Shown piece after piece: positions 24,201 through 35,063 of a DNA stretch of 64,000 bases. Below the pieces are notes generated by a model. That model was not told the DNA's origin, made no database searches, and was given only the letters and a program-made list of their open reading frames with translations. Position 1 is the stretch's first letter. Each line of letters opens with the position of its first letter. The stretch lies in contig OZ237735.1 of the NCBI GenBank assembly GCA_965178125.1, positions 2,170,001-2,234,000 on the forward strand. Reading direction: 5' to 3'. The position numbers were made by a program, and so were the translations under genes. The stretch is from Bilabrum cf. latius. Taxonomy: Eukaryota > Bigyra: Bicosoecida > Bigyra > Bicosoecida.

Positions 24201-27200
24201 GGTCGCCCGAGCGACATTCCTACGTAACATTATGACGTTGAGCCACGAGAAGCGAGACTACATCACTGATGAGGACATTGAGCTGCTGGAACCGTACACT
24301 GAGCTTAGTGCACTTGACGACTCCGCCACTCGAAATGCTTCCTTCGCTGCCCTAGGCCTGCTCAAGTGGGCGCGAGCAATGCGGCGGTACTACTTGGAAT
24401 CGAAGGTGGTCTACCCCAAGTTGGCAGCCCTGAAAGACGCCGAGGCTCGCCTATCCTCGGCAGAAGTGGCACTGTCTAGAGCGGAGAAGCGCTTGCGAGC
24501 ATGTGAAGACGAAGTTGCGTTGTTACAGCGCCGCTACGAGAAGCAGATGGAAGGCAAGACGGCGATTGAGAAGCGAGCCCAAGCATTGAGAGACCGGGCG
24601 AGCAAGGCGTAGGGACTGCTGGATGCCCTTGCGGGCGAGCGGGCTCGCTGGACTGAAGGAATGCAGTCAAGTGCGCTATACCAAGCTTCATTGGTTGCAG
24701 ACTGCAGTGTCGCGGCATTCTTGGTCGTTTATGCCTCTGCGCTCCCGGGCAATGCACGCGAGGCTGTGCTTGGCGTGGGCTCCATTGAGTCCAAGCGAAT
24801 GGCCGACGTTGCCATGAAGCGTTGCAAGGGGCTGAGTGAATCCTTGAGCAGTGAACTCGATGAAGATGGGCTCGATTTGCTTCGTGACTTCATTCCGTAG
24901 CACTACTGTCGGGTGCTTCCTGGCTTGAGGAATGAACCAGCTTCGGATGTACTTCGGTCAACCTTGCTGCTTGGACTCTGTCCCTCAATAGCAACTGCAA
25001 ACGAAGCCGGTGCGTCTCGAAAGCTACTTTGTGGGGCTGACGCATCGGTTACTCTGTAGAGCCTTGGAGTTCCGGCAGATAACGCCACTTTCGATGCTGC
25101 CGCTGCTATTGAGTCCAGCACGCTATACGCTGCGTCCCAAATCGCAGGTGCGAGCTTTGACCGACCAGCTCTTGGTATTGCCAAACTTCCTGCACAGCAG
25201 GCAAAGAAATAGGAGGGTGACACTCGCACCAGGCGCCTCTCCTCGGAGGAGCAAAGCGTCGGAGAGGATGCTGCTTTGCCCGAGTTCACATTCATGCGGA
25301 TTGGGCGGTTCCCTCTTGTCGTGGACCCAGACACGCAAGCGATGCGCTGGATCAAGCGTGCCATTGACACAGAGTTTGAGCGTCAAGTAGCGAGTGTGAA
25401 TCGCAGGCTCGACGCAATGCGAGCCGAAGCGAAGCGCCGTGAAGAGCTGGGTATGCCACCTTTCCGGCAGGCAGATGCAGAGGCCATAATCTATTCCAAT
25501 GAGCACGCAGCGTGGAGCTCAGTTGCGTCCGTGTTGCAGGAACCGAACAGTGGCCCCAGTGGCTCCAGTCGTTTGCACGGAACTAGTCATGCGGCTCCTG
25601 GCTCCTCGCAAAATGCGCTGGAACGAACCATTGCTCAGCAACCATTTCAACTAGCCCACATCGGCCATCCGCGATTCGAGGACGCTTTGGCCATTGCTGT
25701 GGAGACTGGCAGCGTTTTCGTGGCAACTGGGTTTTGCGACGGAAGGCCGAGCCAAAGCACTGTTAAGCTGACCGGTACTCAGGCACAGAGGGCATTGCGC
25801 AATTCAGAGCTGGCTGCCTCTGGCGGAGTGCCGCAATGCCTAGCCAATCTTCTAATCGGTGGCTCACAGGTGCGCGGGAAGACCAGGGTAGACATTGGCG
25901 ACGGGAGAGAATGCGAGGTGCACACACGGTTCCGGCTACTCATGCATTGCAGTGCGATACACCCGGTTGTGGGCTCTACGTTGGCAGGCGTGGTGAATGT
26001 TGTAGATATGGCGACGACGCCCTAGGGCCTGGAGGACCAGCTCGTTGCGGCGAGTGTGAGCAGTGAAGAGCCCCACCTCGAGGCGCAGCTGGCGAAAGCG
26101 CGGGCTTCTGCAGCAGACAGCACTGCAGCTGTCGCTCATCTCGATGAGGAGCTCCTGCAGAGACTAGCCGAATCCAAGCAATCCCTGCTCGAAGATGACC
26201 GCCTGGTGGGTGTGCTGCGCGGGATCAAGCACGAATCGGCAGCCGCCCAATAGCAACTATAGGAGGCTGCGGACGTCGAGGTAGAAATTGCGGCGCAGCG
26301 CAACTTGTATCGCCCGCTGGCGCGCCGTGGCGTCACGCTGTACGTCCTATCCCAGCGCCTGGAGGATGCGGGACTCACACAGTGTCTGTACAGCACGCGA
26401 CTCCAATCATTCTTTGGTGTGTTTCAGGAGGCCCTTGCAGTCTCGAAGGCGCATTCGTCAATTAACGGAGGCCTGCAAGTAGCGCTGAAGCATGCCATCG
26501 CCGGCACAGTGCCGAGCTCGAGCAGTGGTGACCCGAAGGGCACCAGTAGGAAGGACGAGGAACCAGAAGTGCCGGCTGGAGTTGTCGCGAACGCCTCGTG
26601 GGTTGGAGCGTGGCAGCTCGCAGCCAATAGCGTCAAGCAGGCGGACAACATGGCCTTCGACGAAGACAGCTCCAAGGCGAACACCAACATCGGAGTCCCT
26701 CCTGGTGTCCTGCTTGAAAGTGCCCAATACAGGATAGCCACAGCCCCCGACTCTGTTGATGTTGAGCCGTCTCACGGTGGCTCTGACATTGCTCCCCTCG
26801 GGTCGACTTCCAGGCGCGTGCAGAGCATTTGTCATGCTCTCACACAGCTAGTTGCCGGTCGTACCCTTCGCATGGTGCTGCCGAAGCACCGCGATGGGAT
26901 CCGGCTGGCGTTGCTCGTGGCTGTGCTGCTGGAAGCCAGGAGGATTTCGGCCGCGACTGCGGCTTTCCTTCTCGGCGACGAGTCTGCAGCACTTGCGGGG
27001 GTATCAAAGGTGCGGTCTGGTCTTCGCAGCGGGAGTGCCGAGCCGCAAGGTGGAGAAGCTGCACCGGGCCCTTGGCTGCCTTCTTCTGTCTGGCAATCTG
27101 TCCTCACGCTGTCTCGCTTCCATGCAGGACTAGCAGGGTTGCGCCAGAGCCTGCACAAGCAGCAGGCAGATTGGCACGATTGGATGCAAGACACCTCGCC

Positions 27201-30200
27201 AGAGTCTCGTCCATTGCCTGACTTTGACCTTGAACGCACACTGAGACAATCTGGTCCAGAAGAAAGTGTTCTTCGCATGGTCTTGGTTCGTGCCTTACGG
27301 CCCGACCGGTTGGAGGCAACGGTGCTGCAGTGCAGCGCGCAACTAGCATGGATTCGCCCTCTGCAGCGGGTGGCTCTTCAGCCGGAAGCTCCTGTCCTTA
27401 CCATTCTTGGTGGCTGCAGGGGGCGACCTGGACCTCTACAGAGCGTTGCGCCAGGAGACATGCCTCGCAAGCCTGGCACTGACCTGTTTGCAATTCTAGA
27501 GACTGACGAGCGCGCCGGGGCCGGTGGCTCCATGTCCGTAGCGGCTCAAATGACACCATAGATGGTGAGTCTGACGGGCACCTCAGGCGGAGCGATCCCT
27601 TCAGACAGCTACGAGGACGACGTTTAGCAGAAACGAGGGTATGCGCTGTTATCTGGGACGTCTATGCCTGGAATTGGGGCAGATAGTATATCTGATGACC
27701 GCATCAACGCCATTAGCTAGCCAGCTGTTCTTGCTGCCGAAGCAGGCAGCTACCGGCCTGTGCTTGTCCTGCTTCCACCGGGCTCTGAGAACCCCAGGCT
27801 GACGCTAGAGACCGCTGCTCGCAAGGCCCAATCAACGCTTGTTGTGGCTCCCGTGGGTGGCGGCAGCGGTAAGGAAATGAGCAGCCTTGTGAGAGGTGCT
27901 GCCAAAGAAGGGGCCTGGCTGCTTCTTGAGAATTGCCATTTGGACCCGCGGTCGACAGCCGCGCTGATGCCCACCATTGAATTCCTCGCAAATGCGCCAC
28001 GGCTGACCGATTCATCAGAGAGTGGAGAGGAGCAACAGCAGCGAAGGGAGGCTATTTAGATTCCAAACGCGCCAGAGCCATCCAGCCACATGCTTCCGCT
28101 CGAGCATTGGGAACGGAAGCACCTGCTTGGGGGAGCCGATATGCAGCAGGAGGATGCAGGCGGTGATGCTTCGGCTCAATCGGCTCACCGTCCGTCGCAT
28201 GCCGACGAGTGCGTGCACCCATCGTTTCGACTGTTCCTTACAACCTCCTCCGCCGGCTACCTGCCAAGAGAAGTCGTGGAAATGTGCGTGGTGGCCTCGG
28301 CCAGCGTGCGTCAGGGCGTGCGCGCCGCTCTGCAGATTGCCACGGCTGACGGTGGTCCGATATCTCGGGACACGCTGGACTATGCAGAAGAAAGCGGAGA
28401 TGAGGACCAAGCGAGGGTGTACCTTGCTACCATTTACAGCCTTGCCTTTACGCATGCGGCCCTGCAAGAGCGCGGGCATTTCGGTCCCGTCGGGTGGCAG
28501 GCGCCGTATTCGTTCCAGACGTCAGACCTTGCGTCATCACTTGACTTCTTGCAGGTGTCCACAGGGCTGGCGGAGGCGTGCTCAGAGAAGCTAAGGATTG
28601 CGCGTCTGGCGGAAGAGCGTCGTCGAAGGGAGCTGCGGCTGGAGGAGCAGCGCCAAGACTCCGCTGGTGCGCCGGCTATGCCTGAGGATGCGGTAGCAGA
28701 CAGGCTTCTGAGCGCCGCCGAAGGAAGGCTCGATGCCACAGTAGAAGAGAAAAGTTCGTCCTCCAGGGCAGCGTCAGATGCATTCCAGATCCAGCCGATG
28801 GACGGGGTGCTCGCTGTCGCTGCCCGGGCAGGGGCTGGTGGGATTGCGTGGTCCTCCTTGAGCCACGTTGTCGGCGCCATCCAATTTGGCGGTCGTGTGT
28901 CCGAGTCAATCGACTCGCAGGTGCTCATGGCGATGACTAGCCGGTGGGTGCAGCCGAGCATCATGGAACCAACGTTCTCGTTCTTGCCTTCGTTGTTGGA
29001 TCCTCAGGATCCCATTGGGAGCACCCCAATGGAGATCCGAGGCGGGATGACTCCATCCATGTCGGCATGGTCGCCCACTGGAGCTTCGCCTGGTGGTGCC
29101 CTTGGAAGCAGGCAGCCCTACGGGGTTCCGATCGCTCCCGATATGGCCACACTTCGGAGAGAGATCGCACAGCTGCCGGAGCGCGACCCGCCGGAACTTC
29201 TCGGCTTGCACCATGCAGCCGCGGAGGATGCCTCTTCAGCCCGTGTTGCGTCCTCGCAAACGACAGCAGCGGCTCTCGTCCCAACCCAGGCATTAGTGAC
29301 CGGTGTTGCGGGCGGAAAAAGTACCGCAGCAACAGCCGAGGGCGCTCCAGACCTATCCCAGCCTACGTGGTTGGCCACCGTTCTGTCGCTGCTCCCAGCA
29401 CCGTCGTTGCGCCTGGATGACGCAATCGCGCAGTCTAGGAGGCTCGAAGTTCGCACTGGTTAGCCCGCACTTGCGCGCTTCGTCCTTGCTGAAACGCAGC
29501 GCGTCGCGTTGCTCAGTGGCTTGGTTCGGGCATCTGTGAACCTGATAGCTGACGGGCCCGGCAGGGGCGGGAATTCAGGTGTGGACGAGTCCTCTGGTGC
29601 GCTGAAGAGGCAGCTTTCCGATGACTTCGCGGCGGGGCGGACCCCTCAGGCATGGTTGCGACTGGAAGAGTCTTTAGGTGAATCTGGCGGTGGCCTGTGC
29701 CACAGGTCTCGGAGCGCGGTGATCGCCGACGACGGCTCTGACGTGTCCTCTGTTCCGCTGGTACGATGGATGTCGGCGCATGCCTCGCGAGAGGAACAAA
29801 TGCGGAGCTGGCTGAGAGATGGGCCCCCCAGGGTGATTTGGTTGGCTGCAATTCTGTCGCCGCAGGCCATGCTTAGCGCACTAAAGCAAGACGCGCTTGT
29901 CTCCCTGGAGTCCGACCGTGTCAAGCAGTCTGGGTTCGGTGGAGATCCATCTGGAAGCGCGGCTAGAATGCCTGCGACTAAGCTCACGCTCGTGGATCTG
30001 CAACTAGCCGTTGTACCGACCGACGCGTTCGAGGATGGAGACATCAAGTCATATCCAAGCCGAGCGCTGCTGCTGGGTGGTCTGGTGCTGGAGGGGGCGC
30101 AATGGTCCTCGGAGGAACGTACGCTGAGCGACCTGCCACTTGGAGGACGGGTCCATCGCGCGCATGCGCCTCTTGTTGCGGTGGTTGCGAGGGCCGTGGA

Positions 30201-30486
30201 TGAGTCTGCCAGGCTTGCAAGGGAAGGGAACCTGTCGGTGACGCAGGGGCTCGCTGCAGCGGATGGAAGCAGCGGTCGGCGAGCTGGGCGGGGCGATGGA
30301 GGTGGAGCTGCTGGCGGGGCAGGTGGCAGTCCTTTCGACTCGTACCGCTGCCCACTGTACAAGTCACCCGCTAGGGGCAAGGCTGCGATGGTGACGACCA
30401 TTTCGATGACCACGCGGGACTAGCCGCCGGAGCACTGGGCGATGAGGGGGGTCGCCATGTTGCTTGGCGATCCCGACCTGGCTTGA
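9238..30486 (+). CDS. Axonemal outer-arm dynein heavy chain, DNAH5/gamma-like, giant single exon
   Basis: Motor subunit of the ciliary outer dynein arm, driving microtubule sliding by ATP hydrolysis. 7,082 aa, with more than 50 in-frame TAG(Gln) and no TAA/TGA before the final TGA. The start is the first ATG after TAA at 9154. Order: DHC_N1-type tail (residues ~500-1140, HVNFD at ~944); linker (~1780-2260, with FMGGDIARQMP and GYLEHKRRMFPRFYFVS, closest to the DNAH5/DNAH8 gamma class); AAA1 (GPAGTGKT ~2707, CFDEFN ~2759, TMNP, HYDFGLR); AAA2 (GGAASGKS ~3090, LDGPVDPTWVEDLN); AAA3 (GPVGSGRS ~3715); AAA4 (GAGGSGRRS ~4455); stalk and microtubule-binding tip (~4815-5130); AAA5 (DPDTQAMRWIK); AAA6 (LLENCHLD); C-terminal domain ending PPEHWAMRGVAML. 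Usual length is 4,000-5,000 aa; the excess is Ala/Ser/Gly-rich insertions. The AAA6 GQGQ motif appears as GGGSGK. Confidence 0.95.
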
Positions 30487-30677
30487 TTCGTGGCACTCTG
30501 CGCAGCAGCAACGAAGAAGTGCGACTTCAGCTCGCAGTTCATGGCTGTGGTTCAAGGCAGAGGCCGGGTTGGCGACGGCATTATCTGTCACCCACTGCCA
30601 GTGGAATGTGATGAATGAGCCGAGAACATACCATTTGTGTATTCAACCTGTCACACTTCCTTTCTTCGAGCAAAATT

Positions 30678-32399
30678 ATGGACGTCATTCAGAACTTATG
30701 CGGAGATTAGTTGGTTCAGTGCAAGCAACATGTTGATGACGTTGTAAGCGAAGCAAGAGGACTTGGGATCGAAGTTGGTGGCGCGGCGGACCTCCTCACT
30801 GAAACCACGAGAGAGAGATTACCGCTCGCAGAAACGACATCAAAGGCATTTTTGGTTTGTATACTATCAGTCATGTCCAACTCGGCGTCTGCGGGGGCAT
30901 GTGCAAAGCTGGCCAAGCTTCGGGAAGAGGTTGGCAGAGAGAGCATCGTGGTAATCCTGCTTCAGCAGGATGGGCTCAAGGCAGCAGAAGACATAGCGCT
31001 GAAGCATTGTTTCATGTTGCCAGTGGCCGCCTACGGCTCGGCTGATACGTACAGACAGTGTGAACTCGAGTTCCGCCAAGCCGCGGGCCTCGGACTAGCC
31101 TGCCAACCGCCAGAACTTGTCGTGTTTGGACGCCAAGATCTTGCGGATAGCTTCTGTTTATTTGGTACTGATGGTGCCGCTGCGCTTGCGGGCGGCTCGT
31201 ACAATGTTGCTCGATTTCCAGACTGGACGACCAACGCGCTCCTCACAAGCAATCCCATGCGGCCCGTGGCACCGGCCGAGGAACCTGACGGCGTGCTTGC
31301 TGCAACGATTGCCCATGAGTCTGCCATCCGATCTGGCATCATGCCTGGAGATACTTGCGTGGTTCGTATTGGTCCCTGTCGCGTGCCGGTGTGGGTAAAT
31401 CGCTCGGACGACCAGGACTCGGGCAGTGACGATGAAGTCGCCGCAGAGGGAGCAGCATCAAGCTCGGCTACGGAAGCATCCAGAGCTGCAGGCGCCAAGT
31501 CGAGCATGCCGGACCCCCTCGAGCTGCCTGTGGGCCGCTTGGTCCTGTCTCCCACCGCGACAGCCTGGCTGGTGCGCGACCTCAACAAGCGATCTGAACT
31601 TGAAATGCAGAGATCAGAACGTGCCGCTCCTTTCGATTCTTCTGCGGGTACACGGGGGCCAAGCGCTACCACAGAGAGCAAGATTGATGATGCGAAAGCT
31701 GGCGGTGAAACCGGTCCGGCCACGCGGACCCTGCGGCAGCTAGCCAAAGCTAGTGAATCGAAGGCGAGTGCGGCTGATGGATCTAGCGGCGCTACCAAGG
31801 ATGAAGTTAGCGTGGTCGTAGACCGGATAGATGAAGCACCAGTCGCCGATTGCGTGTGCATTAGTCCGATCGGTGCAGCGGGCAGCATGGCGCACTTGCT
31901 CGCACAGGAGGCCAAGGACCGAGCACCGGCGGCAAGTTCGAGGTCTAGCAGCGATACCAGCCAATCTGCTGCAAGCATTGCCATTGGTCACACGAGTCCA
32001 CTATTCTCCAAGTGTTTGGCGCAGCATTTTGGGCTCAAAGTGCACGGCGGTGGCAGTGCGGGAGGGATGACCGCAGCGGAGAAAGTCATGGCCGCATTGA
32101 CTGCCCAACAGCAGGCTCTTGATTCCAGTACCGGTGAATCTGGCGGGGACGGGAGCGGCTTGAACCTCGGTGGCTTGCAGACGGCAACCCTCAGTTGGCT
32201 AGAGCGGCTGGCCGGGGAGGCCGAGTGCAAGCAACGGCTGATCCAGTTTGGGGGGATCATCAGCGTGCGGGTGCCTGCTGGTGCGATGGGAGTTTCTTCC
32301 CCGAGCACTGACGAGGTAGCTCAGTTCACCGTGAGCGGGCTATGGCCCAGGTGCTCTGTGGCGTCGGTGGGGCCAAGCACACGATTTGAGCTGCTTTGA
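30678..32399 (+). CDS. Unknown protein with possible degenerate thioredoxin/nucleoredoxin-like fold
   Basis: 573 aa, single exon, ending in TGA. The N-terminus MDVIQNLCGDQLV (Q from TAG) resembles the opening of nucleoredoxin/tryparedoxin domains. It is followed by a strand-helix-strand pattern: FLVCILSVMSNS, ACAKLAKLREEVG, ESIVVILLQQDG, then PPELVVFG. The CxxC active site expected after the first strand is absent (only AGAC), so redox activity is unlikely. Residues ~250-480 are Ser/Ala/acidic and probably disordered. A second ordered region near the C-terminus (LSWLERLAGEAECKQ, then IISVRVPAG) is unassigned. An in-frame ATG at 30615, directly after TGA, would add 21 residues; I prefer 30678 because the family-like sequence starts there. 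The fold call is weak. Confidence 0.55.
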
Positions 32400-32921
32400 G
32401 TGACTGTCTCTAACACAACGTAGATTCAGATTGAATTGCCATTAGAGACAATGAATTTCAATACTTCAACAATTGGACAAACCCAGATTTGCTACTGCTT
32501 GCCCGTCAACAGCCTGTTGCCGCATTGGGGGGCACAGCACCTGCCTGCGAAGCACACGACAAAAATAGATTGGAAGATGGGAACTTGCAGATCCGACGAG
32601 GCGTTCCATACAACAACCCCACATTGACACCTAACACAAGCGTCCGATGTCCCAAAATGGCTCAGAGGGATCGATTAAGAGTGTTTTCATGCACGTGCAG
32701 CGCTAACAGCACGCTCTAAAACGAGGAATTGTGTCGACGATCGCTCGCCGACACAACATCATCGCCAAGAACACCGGACCAAACAGGGGCACACACAGCA
32801 TCAACACGCAGCAGTCAGCAAGCAAATGGATGGGTACTCTCTCACTGTTCTTGTTCGGCCATCGACCAAATGGGGTGCGCGTTGCCGCGGTCCCCAGGTT
32901 CGCCCTGCACGCGGTGCTGCA
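32400..32921. other. Convergent 3' intergenic region (522 bp)
   Basis: Lies between the ends of the thioredoxin-like gene (+) and BCCIP (-). Only short chance ORFs are present and none has recognisable content. The one structured element is an inverted repeat at 32729-32756. I see no tRNA or other RNA gene. Confidence 0.5.
32729..32756. repeat. Short inverted repeat / potential hairpin
   Basis: TTGTGTCG pairs with CGACACAA; after an A/C mismatch, CGA pairs with TCG around a TCGC loop. That gives an 8+3 bp stem between two converging genes. It could be a 3'-end or processing structure, or chance. Confidence 0.5.
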
Positions 32922-34741
32922 TTAAATGGGCACAATGGACATGCCTCCGCCGAGCTTCTTTCGCTTCTTCTTCTTTGGAGGGCCATCTTTCTTTCCTCCT
33001 CCCTTGGATTTGCCCTTGCTACCTTTCGTGTCGCCGGCGCCAGCGGCTGCAGCACCTGACTGGTCCCTGGCTGCAGCTTTCTTGCTGCCCTTTTTCTTCT
33101 GCGACTTTCGCTTGCCAGGCTTAACGACTTGCGCGGGCTGTGTCGCAGTGAGCCCGCCAGCCTGGCTCTCCTCCACTGCATCGGGGTTTGCGATGAGATC
33201 CACTACAGAGATGGGCACCTCGCCGGCCGCTCTGGCTGCCTCCTCCAGCTCTGCGGTGGCGGCTGCAGCAGCCTCTGGGAGTGCGTTGGCTGGGATCAGC
33301 ACGATTCGCCTGAACTCCACGATGGAAGATGGCTTGTCGGCTCCCGTGGTGACCGACGGTGCCTCGGATGCGATTCTTTCCGCATCCCCAGTTGCAGACG
33401 CAGACGAGGATGAGGACGACGCCTGGGCTGCAGGGCCTTGGCCATCGTCCGCGGCATCTGGCTTCCTTTTCTTGCCCTTAGCAGGCACGAGCACAGAGGC
33501 GATGGCATGGCTGCAGAGGTGCGCCTCGTCAAAGTGGAGGTGGTGCACGCCAGGATGGCCAGGCACGTCTCCCTCGGGCCCTGCAGCTGCAGCAGAGGAC
33601 GCAGACGGTGCACTGCTGGCACTGTGCCCAAAAGAAGACGACTCAGCTGCTGCCGCCGCCGACATTGCCGACTTGTCTTTGAAGCAGCGAAACGACGCCA
33701 CGAAGTGTGTGTACCTCGGTGGCGGCTGCTTCGGCAAGCCTTTCGAGCTGGAATTTGACGATGCTGCTGCCTTGCTTGATGCAGATTTACCAGTCAAATT
33801 ACTACCATCTGAATCTGGCTGGTGTAGATAGCTCCACTCGAGGTCATCGGAGAGCGATTTGAGCAGGGTAGGAGCGAGCTCCGCTGGCATGTTGATGATG
33901 CGCTCCGAAACGAGCAGCCCGACCCTGCCGAAGCCGTGGCGGTCGCCTCGTTTAGATGATGCCCCGGAGTCTTCATCGGACTCGCTGTCGCTGCCAACGC
34001 TCTTTGCAGAAGCTGACAAGGCGCCGCTACCGGCAGATGCGAGCCGGAGGAATCTCTCCGCAGTGCGAAGCAACAGCCTCGCAGACTTTCCAGCAGTCAA
34101 AGACTTCTTCCTAATAAAGTGCAATATTTGTTGCACGTATCGATCTTTCTGCAATGGCAGCAAAAAGGCAAGAAATGGAGGAGTACAGATTTGACAGCGG
34201 CTTTTTGGTGCCCTGGTACGATCACGCTGGCATTCAGACTCACGCAATTCTCTTCCAAGTCCAAGACGGTCGCTAGACTGTACACATCATCATCGCCAGG
34301 GACTTTCACTGTCGTGCCGACTTCCGGCTGCGCTACGATCGCGTCAGACATCTTGCTGCTGTCGAAAGCGTCTGATTCACCGGGGATGTAGTCGACCAGC
34401 AACCGCTTGACCGAATGAAAATCAATAGGGGCAGGATCGTAGAAGTTAAAGTCGAACATGCTATGGCTTGCTTCGGTGTTGCCTTGGTTGGGGCCCAAGG
34501 GAATGTCCTCCTCTTCCGAATCGCTGTCGCTCGAGTCATCCGCGTATGCCTCTGATGCACCCTACTGCGCACCCTTATCCTTAGCGTGACTGTAATCATC
34601 GCTTTCAGTGCCATCGCTGAGAGGCAAAGCATCCTCTTCCGGCTCTGCACTTCGCTTCCGACCTTGTTCTTTCGCCCCTGCTGACATCTCCTTGCGAGAC
34701 CGCTTTCGCCCGATGCTTCGAGATACAGGCTTACCTGACAT
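32922..34741 (-). CDS. BCP1: BCCIP / Bcp1 family protein
   Basis: Two exons (34741-34244 and 34148-32922) give 574 aa ending in TAA, which shows that TAA is still a stop. Family landmarks in order: an acidic, basic-patched N-terminus; FDFNFYDPAPIDFHSVKRLL; VGTTVKVPGDDD; then, after the intron, a helical YVQQILHFI stretch; GLLVSERIINMPAELAP; DLEWSYL; and an HFDEAHLCSHAIASVLVP segment. Yeast Bcp1 is a nuclear protein that chaperones ribosomal protein Rpl23 and aids Mss4 export; human BCCIP binds BRCA2 and p21 and also acts in ribosome biogenesis. The family is usually about 280-320 aa. This copy is enlarged by Ala/Ser-rich insertions and a Lys-rich tail (KKDGPPKKKKRKKLGGG) that could act as a nuclear or nucleolar signal. 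The start is the Met beginning MSGKPVSR. Confidence 0.88.
34149..34243 (-). other. Spliceosomal intron, 95 nt (BCCIP gene)
   Basis: The donor is GTGAGT at 34243; the acceptor follows a pyrimidine-rich tract and ends GCCATTGCAG at 34149; phase 0. Removal joins LDLEENC to KDRYVQQILHF and gives the continuous Bcp1 order of conserved blocks. Confidence 0.88.
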
Positions 34742-35063
34742 TGCTAATATACAATAAAAGAGCGAATGTGTAAATATTTGGCGCAGTATTCGGCGGCACT
34801 GCGCTTTGCGCCGCCGCTTTATGTGTTCGTGCGACGATCGTGCGGTGTGCGGCGCCGCGCATGGAACGTTCGATTTCATGTGGTTCCGCAACGTCGAACC
34901 AACCCAGGCGCGAGTGCCCAGATTGGCGGCCCCTGGCTGTTCCTCTCGCTTGTGTACCGTGATATACGGTCTATATCTCGAAATTTCTGTCTTGTTTGCA
35001 CTTTCTGGCTGATACTGTAAAAAGAGAGAACCATTAGGGATACTCTGACCTTGATCCATTGCA
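34742..35063. promoter_or_regulatory. Divergent intergenic region (322 bp)
   Basis: Lies between the 5' ends of BCCIP (-) and the unknown gene at 35064 (+). It includes an AT-rich stretch beside the BCCIP start (ATTGTATATTAG on the minus strand). In-frame TGA at 35052 closes the plus frame upstream of ATG 35064. A bidirectional promoter is inferred from position only. Confidence 0.45.

Noticed and set aside
3055-30486. A cluster of pseudogene fragments broken by nonsense codons
   Set aside because: All breaks are TAG; no TAA, TGA or frameshift occurs in 27 kb except at the two gene ends. Decayed genes would show all three stops and indels.
32926-33831. 301-aa open frame on the plus strand
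   Set aside because: It lies antisense to BCCIP exon 2, which carries the conserved family blocks; it is a shadow of GC-rich coding sequence.
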